A DNA stretch of 64,000 nt from Mesostigma viride (lineage: Eukaryota; Streptophyta; Mesostigmatophyceae; Mesostigmatales; Mesostigmataceae): contig RPFO01000059.1 of NCBI GenBank assembly GCA_009746045.1, positions 2,055,716-2,119,715 of the forward strand. Direction: 5' to 3'. The notes beneath the pieces were generated by a model. The model was not told the DNA's origin, searched no databases, and was given only the letters and a program-made list of their open reading frames with translations. A program made the translations under genes and the position numbers. This document shows positions 1 through 10,558 of the stretch, piece after piece (within the stretch, counting starts at the first letter, position 1; the number at the start of each line of letters is the position of its first letter).

Positions 1-1
1 G

Positions 2-1259
2 CATGATACTTGGACGCTGCTGCTGTGTGTATTTCTAGGCCTTCTCAACAAGGGCTTGGACTATGGCTCAGTGGTGGTAGACTTCAAGAGGGCATTTCTG
101 GAGGGGGATGCAGATGTGGCACAGGAAAAGTGGGAGGGCAAGACGCCTTTCTATGTTAGGGTGCCTGCTGTATGGAAAAGGGACATCCACACGGAGTTCC
201 TTAAAATCCTCAAGGGCCTGGAGGGCCTGAGGTCAAGTCCAATAATCTGGAGGGAGACTCTCAACCGTTTCCTGAAGGAGCATTGCAACTTGAAGGTCTC
301 TCCTGTAGACCCCTGTCTGTTTCTGGGGCAATGGGAAGGCCTGCCAGTGTATGCTTCGCTGCACGGGGATGACCTACATCTGATAGCTCCCACGTCGTGG
401 CTTAAGGAGCTGATCTCCATCATTAAGTCCAAGTTTCCTCTGGGTAGGGAGCAATGGCAGGTGGAGAATGAGCCTCTGCTGTTTGTGGGCATGGAGGCCA
501 CACTGGTCAAGAAGGGGGGGAGTGGCGTATGCTGCTGGTGGGGGCAATGATTATCAAGAGACCCTCATTAGCAAGCTTCCTCCAACCATCACACAGGCAC
601 TGTGTCCCATGGTGAGGGGCATGGTTGCTTGGGTGGCAGGCATTTCCAGGCCAGACCTCATGGTCATAGCCAGGTTGCCTGATGACATGCTGGTGGAGCT
701 AGGGTCTGCCAAGGTGGCTGATCAGGTCAGGGCTTCATCTGGCATTCTGTTGTCTGCAGTGGATTTATCACAACCCATTTGCATGGAGCTGTATGTGGAT
801 AGCTCAATGGACAGCAGGCAGGTCTCCAAGGTCAGGGGCAGGGCTGCAGGGCTCTTTGTGCTCAGACAGGAAGGCCTGGGGAGTTTGGTGAGCTGGTTTA
901 GCCGTCTGCACAAACGGGTGGCTGTCAGCAGTGATGTGGCAGAATGCAGGGCTATTTGTGAAGGCATTCACACAAGCCTTTATCTGAAGGAGTTGCTTCA
1001 TCAGATGACTTCTAACACTCCTTGGCCACTTCAGGTTACCACTCTTCTCAAAACGGACTCCATGGGGATGGTGCAGTTTGTGCACAGGCAGATGGCCAGA
1101 AGTAGGGACTTGGATTATCTCCTTCTTAAGGAATTGTCCTCCTTGGCCAATATTGAGCATATCCCTGGGGTTGACAATCCTGCTGATGCTTTGACCAAGC
1201 TAGTGCAGAAGGCAGCAGTGCAATACAAGGTTCTTCAGTCTCTGATGGACCCATCTTAG
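2..1259 (+). pseudogene. pol: Ty1/copia-like pol fragment (reverse transcriptase + RNase H)
   Basis: This is the C-terminal part of a copia-type polyprotein, cut by the window start. The first frame (to 550) shows RT features: VVDFKRAFLEGD (first catalytic Asp), FYVRVPAVW, DPCLFL and the catalytic pair in SLHGDDLHLIA, where copia normally has YVDD. Homology then moves to the next frame (about 515 to 1259), which carries a copia RNase H: ELYVDSS, VSSDVAECRAICEG and the end motif IEHIPGVDNPADALTK. The switch falls at a run of seven G near 515-521, so a single-base indel is likely. No protease or integrase is present because the 5' part lies outside the window. A decayed element is more likely than an active one. 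Family assignment is good; subfamily is unknown. Confidence 0.8.
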
Positions 1260-2880
1260 CAAGCTGTCTAAGCTGGTGCCTGGTTATAGGGCATTGGAGA
1301 GCAGATTGTGTGGTAGTGTCAGCATTGTGACTGGCATAATACCTGTATTTTAGTCTGTACTAAGGCTCATGGACCATGGTACACTCACTCTGATTTTAAT
1401 CAGGATACAGCCAGGTTTTGGCTGGGGTTCATGCTGTTGACTACACAAGGTTGACAGGTCCATTACAGACCATGTATTCTATTTTAAAAGAAATGTATAT
1501 TTGTACATACTTCTCACAATGGTCTGGGAACCTTTATTCTGGGGTTTATAGGGCGGGGTTCGATTCCCTGGTATTATGTTTCTACAAGCTGGCCTGTTCA
1601 GGTGTTTGCCTGTTCAGACTTCCCTAGTTCCCCAGGGCAGGATTTAAATGTTGCCTATGTGTTTTCATTTTGTCATTTGTTTGCTGTGGCAGTTTACCAT
1701 CTGGCAAGTAGACGGGCGCCGTAAGACGGGCGCCAATAGACCCCTGTTGAGAGAATGACAGGCAAACTATTGTAATACGCCTTACTTTGTCAAGTGGTAT
1801 TTTAATTGTCATGGATTTATTGTACTTATATTGAATATGTACTGGGTTTTATGGGATTAGTATCTGGGATTAATGTAACTCACCGCCAGAAGGTCATTGT
1901 ACTGGAGGCTCTACCGAGGTGATGGGATTAATTCCTGGAGAAGACCTCATAGAATTAACCTGTATGTATTTAATTTTGTGTGCTTCTAATATCTGGTGGT
2001 ACTCTGTAATGCCACTTCCATAGGTTTTCTCCATTTCTCATGAAATGGTTTTCCCTGTGGCAGATGTTTCTTTTCCAGTTCCTTAAAAGAAAGGGCTGGG
2101 GGAATGGCATTGGCCATTAAAGACATCTGTTCAAGCTTCAAGCTGGAGTGAAGGACATTTCAAGCTACTTCAAGGGTCCCTGGCAGGGGATGTGATCCCT
2201 AAAGAAAAGAAGGGATTGGAGTTAACGTAAAGGATTTACGTTAGATGGATAGAGATTGTTACGCTCTTTCCAACGGCACCTTGAACGCCTCATTTGGTTA
2301 CGGGACGTAAAAGTTATGACGTTTCCTAGGCTGTGCCGACAGTACCCGGCGCGCCACTGTGGGCGCGTACGGACACAGGATGTACAAGTGTCACTTTGAT
2401 AGTCCGCAGGACGTTGACAGGACTTGTACAGGACTTGATAGTCAATTGATAGGTAGGCGTGCTGTAGCGCGCCAGGACCTATGAGACAATTGATGCTGAC
2501 TAGTGTACGGATAGGTCCACAGGACTAGCCGTATGGACAATTGATAGATCTGCGCGCCAAAGGCGTGCCAGAGTCTGTGTAATCAATTGATTGACAGTTC
2601 AGCTGTGACAGTGCAGCTGAATACTTGGACGCGTCCCTAGCAAGCTATATGAGTGACTTGGTCACACCGGGACGCTAGTTCTTGCGTGCACGTTCTCTGG
2701 GCACTGCGACTCTGTCGCCTGTGCTGCGTGCAGTCTTGGAAGTGACGTGACTTACGTCTGTGTTTCCTTGTTATTAATAAAGGCAACTTCCTGCAAGAAC
2801 CATGGCGGAATTCGTGGCATTCTCACCCTCACAACTATCATCCCGCTGCAGTAGCTCACCGTCGTGCCAGCGTAGGAGAT
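1260..2880. other. Non-coding stretch: copia 3' flank and E1 5' leader/LTR candidate
   Basis: I see no credible gene here. The left part should hold the copia 3' end, but I could not define its LTR. The right part precedes the E1 gag and probably includes its leader. It has four copies of CAATTGAT at 2443, 2487, 2538 and 2584, spaced 44-51 bases. A TGTTACG word occurs at 2258 and GGGACGTAAA near 2307, resembling the LTR ends used elsewhere in the window. No convincing match to the E1 3' LTR was found, so the 5' LTR is unassigned. Confidence 0.5.
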
Positions 2881-4024
2881 ATGGGTGGTTATGCGCCCGC
2901 TAATCAAGCGGTACCCCCGGAGTCCCCGGGGGCTGGGCATTCTCGCATAGGCAAGCCACCGCCCCTTCCCAACCTCAAGGATATTCCCGCCTTCCCACCC
3001 ACGCCTACTCCCAGTCAGATTGAGGCATGGGAAACTGCAGTCAGCAGCTATTTGCGGATATGGCAGGAATACAATAAGCAGGTCCTTGCCCCACGGATGG
3101 TCGTCGAGCTGGTATTAGCATTAGCCCTTCATCAGACGGTACGCAACGTGCTAGAGAGGGAGGAGACACTGGCTCAGGCCCCAATCAGGGATCTGCAGGA
3201 TTTGTTCACTAGGATTCGGCGGCGGTACATTGCTCCCAATCAGGATAAGCTGGATCGCGCCGAGTTCGCTGCTCTCAAGCAGGGCACTAAAACCCTGCAG
3301 GAGTATTCCGCAGAGTTTGATGTGCGCGCATTACGGGTACCGGATCTGGGCTCCGCAGAAACCAAGGCACGGTTCTTTGAGGGTCTACGCCCAGAGCTTC
3401 AAGCCGAGGTTCATCGCTTCTTCGCTCAGAAGTCTGAAGTGGGTGGACTACGATCTTCAGGAGGTCAAGGACTACCTGATGCAGGTCGCTCACACGATTC
3501 CCCCAATCGCCCCTCCAAAGGCGGTGGCCAACAACGCTATCAGTACCAACTCATGGGAGCTGGTAGAGGAGTTGGGTGTAGAGCTTCCTTCGGTTATGGT
3601 TAACCAACTTCATGTGACTCACCTGCGGTGTTTCAACTGCAATCAGGAGGGTCACCTGAAACGCGAGTGTCCGGACTTGACAGGAGTTCCCCTCAACCGC
3701 CTTGCCCCTCCGCCTGCCTTTGGGCCACGCCCTCAGTTCGGACGGGGTCGGGGGCGCGCGTCAGCAGCAGGCCGCAGCCAGACCTTGCGGCAGGCATCTC
3801 AACAGCCACAACGGTTTCAGCAGCCGCGCGCGCCACAGAGCCAACTCCAGAAGGCCATTCAGGCCCTCAACGAGCTGGCCCTGTCCTTCCAGGAGGCGGA
3901 TACGCCGGCGCCCACCCAGGGGGTTACACCCCAGACGGCGCCGCGGCCGGATCCCACCATCCGTTTCAGTATTACGGATTTGGACGAGGAGGAGGGAGAG
4001 GACACGCAGGAGGGGGAAGAGTAG
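2881..4024 (+). pseudogene. gag: E1 gag (capsid and zinc knuckle), one frameshift
   Basis: This is the structural Gag protein that would form the cytoplasmic particle. The first 185 or so codons from the ATG at 2881 match E3 gag (LPNLKDIPAFPP, retrotransposon-gag core around YIAPNQDKLDRAEFAALKQG). Near 3436 homology moves one base over, to WVDYDLQEVKDYLMQV, and continues to the stop at 4022-4024. A CCHC zinc knuckle, CFNCNQEGHLKREC, lies at about 3631-3672, followed by an Arg/Gln/Pro-rich tail and an acidic end (DEEEGEDTQEGEE). The downstream pol frame is -1 relative to the zinc-knuckle frame, as in E3, so a natural -1 frameshift between gag and pol is plausible. The internal shift at 3436 looks like a mutation. 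Confidence 0.8.
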
Positions 4025-7000
4025 GCCCGCAGGATAGTGGAGGTCTCCTGCCGGGGCCCAAGGCTGCCTCCGCAGTCCCCTTGCCCCTACGGGAGGAGGG
4101 AGAGTTGATTTCACCTGAGATGGGCGAGTTTAGTCTACCCTGTAATCACAACGCGGTCAGCGGTGAGTCCTCTGGTGATGTCAACCCTCGATCATTATTA
4201 TTATTTTCAGGCTTGGTACCGGTCACTCGTTCGGCTGCAGACCCGTTCATTCGTGAGTCGGAGGTTCTGTCCGTCCGAGTGTTAGTAGATAGTGGGGCGG
4301 CGGTCACTTTTATTAGTGATGTGCTAGTCCAGCGCTTGGGTTTACTCCCAACCCCTCACACGCATCAGATCTTGGTGCGCTACTCCGACGGTCGCACGCG
4401 CCCTTCCCCTGGGCGCGTGGATTTACCACTATCAGTGCAGGGACGATCGTTGCAGGTTCAAGCGACAGTAGCACCCCTAGAGGCCGCGGATATCATTCTA
4501 GGTATCGATTGGCACCGGGAACACGACGTGCAGATTCAATATCGCACGGGTGTAGTCTGGTTTGCCGACGGCTTCTCGTGGGGGCCCGAGCGCCATTTTG
4601 CTGCCAACGGGATCACCGTAGCGGATCGATCAGAGCCGGCGCGTCCTATGCGTCCAGCGGAGAAAATCTTCTGTTCCAAGAAGGAGGTTCGCCGCCTAGT
4701 TCGCAAGGGTGCTTATTTTTATGCTATTAGGCCCGACGATCTGCGGGCCGTAGTCGAGGTTAACTCTCTCTGTGCGGATTTCACCGACGATGAGGGTAAG
4801 GCGTACAATCAGGTATTAGATCGGTTCTCTGAGGTTTTTGCTGATAAGAACCCCACCTTTCCTCCAGCTCGCCCCGTTTTACACCGGATCCAGCTGAAGG
4901 AAGGAGCGGGCCCAACCACGTCGCCTATGTACCGCATGGGCCCGTCTGAGTTGGCCGAACTGAAGAAGATTCTGATTTCATTATTGGAGTCTGGCCTGAT
5001 TGAGCAGAGTAACAGTCCGTATTCGGCTGGGGTCCTTCTTGTCCCCAAACCGAATGGTAAGTGGCGGCTGGTGACGGATTATCGCAAGATCAATGCGATT
5101 ACGGTTAAATCCAAGTATCCGTTGCCCCGGATCGACGACATCTTCGCCAAGGTGCAGGGAGCCACCTGTTTCACGGTACTTGACTGTGCAGATGGGTTTT
5201 GGCAGCTGCGCATTGCGCCAGAAGATTGTCACAAGACCGCCTTCGCCACGCCCTATGGCCACTTCCAGTTCAAGGTGGCGGCCATGGGACTGTGCAATTC
5301 ACAAGCGTCCTTCCAGATGTTGATGAACCACATCTTTCGCCCAGTCATGGGTACTACACGGCTACCGCAGGTGTCTCAGGATCTTCGGGATCCGGGAGTT
5401 AAAGACACAGACGTTCCTGTCGCGCCTTACAAGCGCACGTGTGTCGCCGTGTACTTGGATGACATTCTCGTCTATTCGCGTTCATTCGCAGACCACTTAG
5501 AGGATGTAGCGGCGGTCTTGGGTATCATGCGGGACAATCAGTTGTCCGCACGCCGTGCCAAGATTCGGTCGGGGCGCAGTGTACCTTTCCTGGGACATGT
5601 GCTATATCTGCACAAGGGGTCGCAACCGACCCCGAGAAGGTCCAGTCAGTCCAGACTTGGCCTGCCCCGACCAACGTTAGTCAGATACGCAGCTTTCTTG
5701 GCATGGCATCTTACTATCGTCGCTTCATTCCTCGCTTTGCCACCCTGGCTGCTCCTCTCAACAATAATCTGTTGAAGAAGGAAATTCCACTTGGGCCTGG
5801 ACAGCTGAGTGCCAGGGCGCGTTCGCGTGCCTTAAAGAGCGGCTTCTCACCGCTCCAGTCCTGGCCCTACCGGACCCCTCTCTGGGCCCTGGGGTACGTG
5901 GTTGCGTCGGATGCCAGCAAGGTGGCGATAGGAGGCGTGTTGATGCAGGACTTCGGTAATGGCCTTCAGCCTATCGAGTACATCTCGCGGACGATGATAG
6001 CGGCGGAACGCAATTATCCGGTACACCAGCAGGAACTACTCGCGGTGGTTTACTGCTGCTATACGTGGCGCCACCTCCTTCTAGGAGCACAGTTTGATGT
6101 CTCCATCTGCCAGCCTAGTGAGGAGGATCCTTACCGACTTGTCATTCAGACAGATCATCGTCCTCTGACTCACCTGCTCACACAACCCACGCTAGTTCCC
6201 AGGCAAGCGCGGTGGTTGGAGTATTTGTCCCAGTTTGAGCCCTTCCGCATTCAGTATGTGAAGGGTGAGGACAACGTCGTTCCAGATGCCCTGTCCCGTA
6301 GGTCCGATTATTGGTTCCACGACACCTTGGACGTTCTAGCCACGGTGGAGGTGCCCCTATGGGGCCCCGTCGAACCTTACGGGGCACCACCGGACTCGCT
6401 GACCTATCGCTCGCTCTTCGCCACCGGTGTGGATTGGGCCAGTGAGGTAGTGCGCGAGGACGCTTGGATCCCCCTTGGGGGGGAGGGGTCTAGCTCGGTA
6501 GCTCGGGAGGGCAGGTCGGCTCTTCCTTTGAGCCATTTTGCGCCCTCTAGCGGGGTTTACCACCCCTTGGTCCCTATTGGTGAGTCAATCGACTTGTTTG
6601 CTGCTGCTCTCAACAGCGTAGCTACAGTCGAGTCCGATCTGGCAAGGGCGATCAGCCGATTCACCATCACCGAGCCTACTGCACGGGAAGCCATAGCGTC
6701 CCATCCTCAGATGATGGACGGCCTCCCGTGTAAGTTCCAGATGGGTTTTCTACACGTACAGGTTCGACCTGACACGTGGCGGCTATACGTGCCCCTCATC
6801 TGTCGATCTGCCTTGTTCCATGAGCTTCACGACGAGCAGCATAGCGGACACCGCGGTACCCAACGTCTTGTTGATTTACTTCAGCGAACGTTCTATTGGA
6901 AAGGTATGCGGCGCGATGCTGAGGAATACGTCAGTACCTGCAGATCATGCCAGGTCATGAAGCCTAGGAACACTGGGTCAGCTGCCATCCCCTTAGTCAT

Positions 7001-8927
7001 CCCGGACCCTGTGCGCCCTTGGGACAGCGTCATGATGGACTTTGTGGGACCGTTCGCGTTGACCAAGGCAGGTAATGAGCAACTTCTAGTCATTCTAGAC
7101 CGGATGACACGGCGCTGTCACTTACTGCCGTGTCCTCTGAACCTCACGGCTGAGGCATGTGCCAAGCTTTACCTGAACAATGTCTTCCGGTTCCACGGAA
7201 TGAGTCGCCAGTTCATTAGCGACAAGGACAAGTTGTTCACATCCAAGTTCTGGCAGAGTTTCTTTTCTGCCCTTGGTATCAAGGTAACGCTCGGCACCGC
7301 CTACCACAGTTCGACTTCACATCTGGTGGAGCGACTTAACCGTGTGGTGCAGGAGAGTTTGCGTCATTACGTGGATAGGGGTGGAGGCGACTGGGATGAG
7401 ATCGTGCCGATGGTGGAATTTGCCCTCAACAATTCTCCTATCGCAGCACATGGGTATACCCCGTTCTTTCTGGACACGGGTCAGCACCCTCTCACTCCGG
7501 CCGACCTTCTGACCGGCACCCTGTTGGAGCAGCCGGTTCCATTACAATTCGTTCAAGTGGCCCGCCGGAGCGGCTGTACAATTTTTCCCAGTGAGCGCGC
7601 TGCCAAGTGTACTTGTGGGCAAATTTTTAGGTGCCCCGTCACTTAGAGGTACTAAAAATTAGGCTACGGTACGAATTCAGCGAATTTCAGCGAATTTTCA
7701 GTCGAACCAAAGGAAGTGACGGCAACTACCAAAAAGTTTCCGTTACGAATTTTCAGCCCAACACTCGCGCAAAATGAAGTGACGGCAACTACCAAAAAGT
7801 TTCCGTTACGAATTTTCACTCCCACACGTTTGCACAAGAGGAAGTGACGGCAACTACCAAAAAGTTTCCGTTACGAATTTTCAGTCCCACACTTCGCGCA
7901 AATTTTAGTAGGGCTGCACGCAAGCTACCTTTCAAAATTTTGCGCTAGTATGGAACGCATTTCATTCGTCTGGAGGAACGCTGCCCGCCAACTACCCCCG
8001 TTCAGAAAGTTCCGCCGAAATTTACTTGAGATTTGGAAATCTGAACGTCCGCGCAAGTTTTAGTAGGGCTGCACGCAAGCTACCTTTCAAAATTTTGCGC
8101 AAGTATGGAACGCAATTCATTCGTCCGGAGGAATGCTGCTCGTCAACTGCCCCCGTTCAGAAAGTTGCGCCGAACTTTACTTGAGATTTGGAAATCTGAA
8201 CGTGCGGTTGGAGTTTCGCGGGGAAACCCAAGTTCCCGAGTAATTCACCAATGACGCGCTTCGAACACTTGCCCGCTAAAACCTAAGCAGCCGCTCCGGC
8301 TGGCCACTTAAACGAAACTTGATGCTACGGAACTCCGATGCAGGGGTGCGGGAGCTGTTGGAGAACCTGCGACTGGCCCATGATTGTGCCATCGCCGGGT
8401 ACACCAAGGCTCGAGACAAGTACATAGCGCGAACCCTGGCAGCCAGGGACTCACGGACTCCGGAGATCAAGGAGGGTGATCTGGTGTTGCTGGAAGGTCC
8501 GCGCGTGGGGCGCTTCCGAGAGAAATTCGAAGAAGGCCTCAAGACCAAGTTGCGACCACTATTCATGGGACCCTACCTAGTCGAGAAGCGGTTCAACGAG
8601 GTCATGTACTATGTCCGAGTCCCTTCCTCCTGGAACCTTAAGTCTAATCTCTTTCATCGGGATCAACTTAAGTTGTACAAGGAGAGTGCCGTTCAAGGCA
8701 GGGTGGACGCTCCGGCGCCTATAGAGCACGACCCAGAGACGGGGGAGCGTGAGGACGAGGTGGACGCCATCATAGGACACCGCGATACGCGTCGAGGACG
8801 ACAGTTCCTGATCCGTTGGATGTTCCACCGGTCGCAACATGACAGCAGCTGGTTGCCTGAGTCCCAGCTAGATGGTAATTGTGCACGCCTTCTTAGCGAG
8901 TACAAGGCGCGACACTCACTTACGTAG
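4025..8927 (+). pseudogene. pol: E1 pol: protease, RT, RNase H, integrase, chromodomain (broken)
   Basis: The protease motif VLVDSGAAVTFIS lies near 4279. RT runs about 4850-5610, with FTVLDCADGFWQLRIAPED and the catalytic YLDDILVYS near 5453. RNase H follows (SDASKVAIGGVLMQD, QTDHRPLTHLL). Integrase has an HHCC finger (HDEQHSGHRG then CRSC) and the three catalytic acidic contexts MMDFVGPF, FISDKDKLF and HLVERLNR. The C-terminus (8319-8927) includes a chromodomain, EVDAIIGHRDTRRG to SSWLPESQL, which marks a chromovirus. Breaks: a frameshift near 5608 before FLGMASYYRRF, a local double shift between about 5790 and 5900, a DNA element at 7548-8316 splitting the integrase C-terminal part, and a shift near 8335. 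The RT carries about 30 extra residues just before YLDD. Confidence 0.88.
7548..8316. mobile_element. Non-autonomous inverted-repeat DNA element inserted in E1 integrase
   Basis: The two ends are inverted copies over about 28 bases: from the left TTCGTTCAAGTGGCCC and onward to CGGCTG at 7576, and on the right CAGCCGCTCCGGC to CGAA (8288-8316), with two or three mismatches. The interior has no ORF. It holds three tandem copies of a 64-base unit (starts 7713, 7776, 7841; GAAGTGACGGCAACTACC) and two tandem copies of a 155-base unit (starts 7896 and 8051). Integrase homology stops on the left and resumes on the right. I could not define a target duplication, so the superfamily is open. Confidence 0.7.
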
Positions 8928-8944
8928 GTTATTACCTATATTTC

Positions 8945-10537
8945 GTGTGTGTGTGTGGCATGGCTGGGATGGTTGGAAAACCGTGCGTTGCGCGTTGTTG
9001 TGTTGTCTTGTGCCCCTCCCGTGTTCACTTGCAGGAGGAGGCACGCCGCACCTGGGAGGCCTGCGGGTTCTACCACATGGCCAGTGTTGCATTAACCCAT
9101 TATTCTGCGCGGTTCTCACGGGCCTTTCGCCCGTTGTCTGCGGAGGAGCGGACGCGCTTCAGCGACACCGTGGCCCCCCTCGTCTCGTTCCTGGGACCGA
9201 GTGGGGGTGCCCGTGTTGGCGAATTCATGAGGCCTTCGTGTGCGTGCCCAAGCTGCCCAGGGAAGTTGGCTTCTATCCAGGAGTGTCCAAGGTTGGCATC
9301 GGGACTGCTGACATACGCGGGATTTGAGGTGCTCAAGACCCAGGACGGTGGCTACTGGCTGGATTTCTTTCCGGCCGAGCCCGAGACTCCGGCCTTGAGA
9401 TATGTTGGGCGAGTCCTGGTGGCGACGGCTATGCGGCAGCTGGATGATAAGTGGTTGTCCAACTTACCCTTGGAGACCGCGGCTGACGATCAGTCGGTCG
9501 ACATGGGTGAGCCGGTGTGCAGTCAGCATACGGGTGAACCCGTCATCGATTCCAGCACTCTGTCAGTTGGTTCCACAGCTGAGGGCGGTCTGCCGGCACG
9601 TGCATCCAAGGCCAAGAAAAAGAAGAAGGCTCAGCAGTCAGCGGAGCCTTGGGTGGAGGGCCATGATGGCGGGGGCCCGGGTGGTGGGTCGTTAGTGTCG
9701 AGACGCGAGGTCGTTACAGACCCGGTGGCCTCGGACGCGAACGACAAGGCGTCCGACTTCTCATCGCAGTCCGCGGTGGAGGTCGAGCAGCGGGTTTCCA
9801 CCCAGCTGCAGGCGCTGCGTTTAGGTTTGGAGGAACAGATGGTTGCACAGCTGGCGGAGGTTTTTGAGGCGCGGTTGTCCACCACGATGGAAGCGGTACT
9901 CCAAAAGGTGATGGAGCGTATGTTGACTCCCCAAGCGGCGGCGGGACCTGGGGCTTCTGCACCTTCCAGTGCAGGACCCATTCAGGTCGCGCCTCAAGGG
10001 CCGGGCGGGGCAGTCACCAGCGCGACGTTACCGGTGGGTACTGTGACCGTTGCTGGTGGTAATACCGGGGTTGCGGGGCCGTCAGGTCCCCCCATGACGG
10101 GGCTTTCCAGTGCCCGTCCAGGGGTCGCATCGGGGCCGTCAGGTCCCCACGTGGCGGGGCTTTCCAGCTCCTCCCACCGACCTTTGGTTCCTGTCCAGGT
10201 TCCCCCTCAGGGGTCTGGGTGGACCTCCCTATTGACGCAACAGGTGGGTTTGATGTCGGAGCTTGGACCGGGTACGTCGGGGGTAGGGCGCGGACGCGGG
10301 GGCGGTATGCGGGGTGGTGGCATGGTGGCGCAGGGTACAGTTCCGGGTATGGTGACGTTCCAGTCTTCCCCTGTGGTGTTGCCAGGGACCCAGCAGGCGG
10401 GGCCACTGCAGCAGGCGCAACAAGGGGCGCAGCAGCCATCACGGCAGCCGCTCCAACAGCCGCAGCGACAGCAGGTGCAGCAGCCGCTCCAACAGCCGCA
10501 GCGGCAGCAGGTGCAGCAACAACATCAGCAGTACTGA
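8945..10537 (+). CDS. E1 ORF3, N-terminal part (accessory gene 3' of pol)
   Basis: The function is unknown. This ORF lies just after the chromodomain stop, where env or an accessory ORF would sit. The ATG at 9078 (MASVALTHYS) is a better start than 8945. Visible parts: a globular N-terminal domain of roughly 130 residues with CACPSC at 9239-9256 followed by ECPRL; a Lys-rich patch (KAKKKKKAQQ); a helical stretch near codons for VSTQLQALRLGLEEQMVAQL that may form a coiled coil; then a long Gly/Pro/Ser linker and a Gln-rich end. The N-terminal Cys motif also occurs in E2 and E3 at the same place. No signal peptide or transmembrane segment is evident, so a classical envelope protein is unlikely. 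Confidence 0.65.
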   Translation: MCVCGMAGMVGKPCVARCCVVLCPSRVHLQEEARRTWEACGFYHMASVALTHYSARFSRAFRPLSAEERTRFSDTVAPLVSFLGPSGGARVGEFMRPSCACPSCPGKLASIQECPRLASGLLTYAGFEVLKTQDGGYWLDFFPAEPETPALRYVGRVLVATAMRQLDDKWLSNLPLETAADDQSVDMGEPVCSQHTGEPVIDSSTLSVGSTAEGGLPARASKAKKKKKAQQSAEPWVEGHDGGGPGGGSLVSRREVVTDPVASDANDKASDFSSQSAVEVEQRVSTQLQALRLGLEEQMVAQLAEVFEARLSTTMEAVLQKVMERMLTPQAAAGPGASAPSSAGPIQVAPQGPGGAVTSATLPVGTVTVAGGNTGVAGPSGPPMTGLSSARPGVASGPSGPHVAGLSSSSHRPLVPVQVPPQGSGWTSLLTQQVGLMSELGPGTSGVGRGRGGGMRGGGMVAQGTVPGMVTFQSSPVVLPGTQQAGPLQQAQQGAQQPSRQPLQQPQRQQVQQPLQQPQRQQVQQQHQQY

Positions 10538-10558
10538 GAGTCAGGGTATTGGAGTGCC

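Noticed and set aside
7713-8204. Direct repeats in the E1 insertion as solo LTRs
   Set aside because: They are short tandem repeats inside an element with inverted ends and lack TG...CA boundaries.
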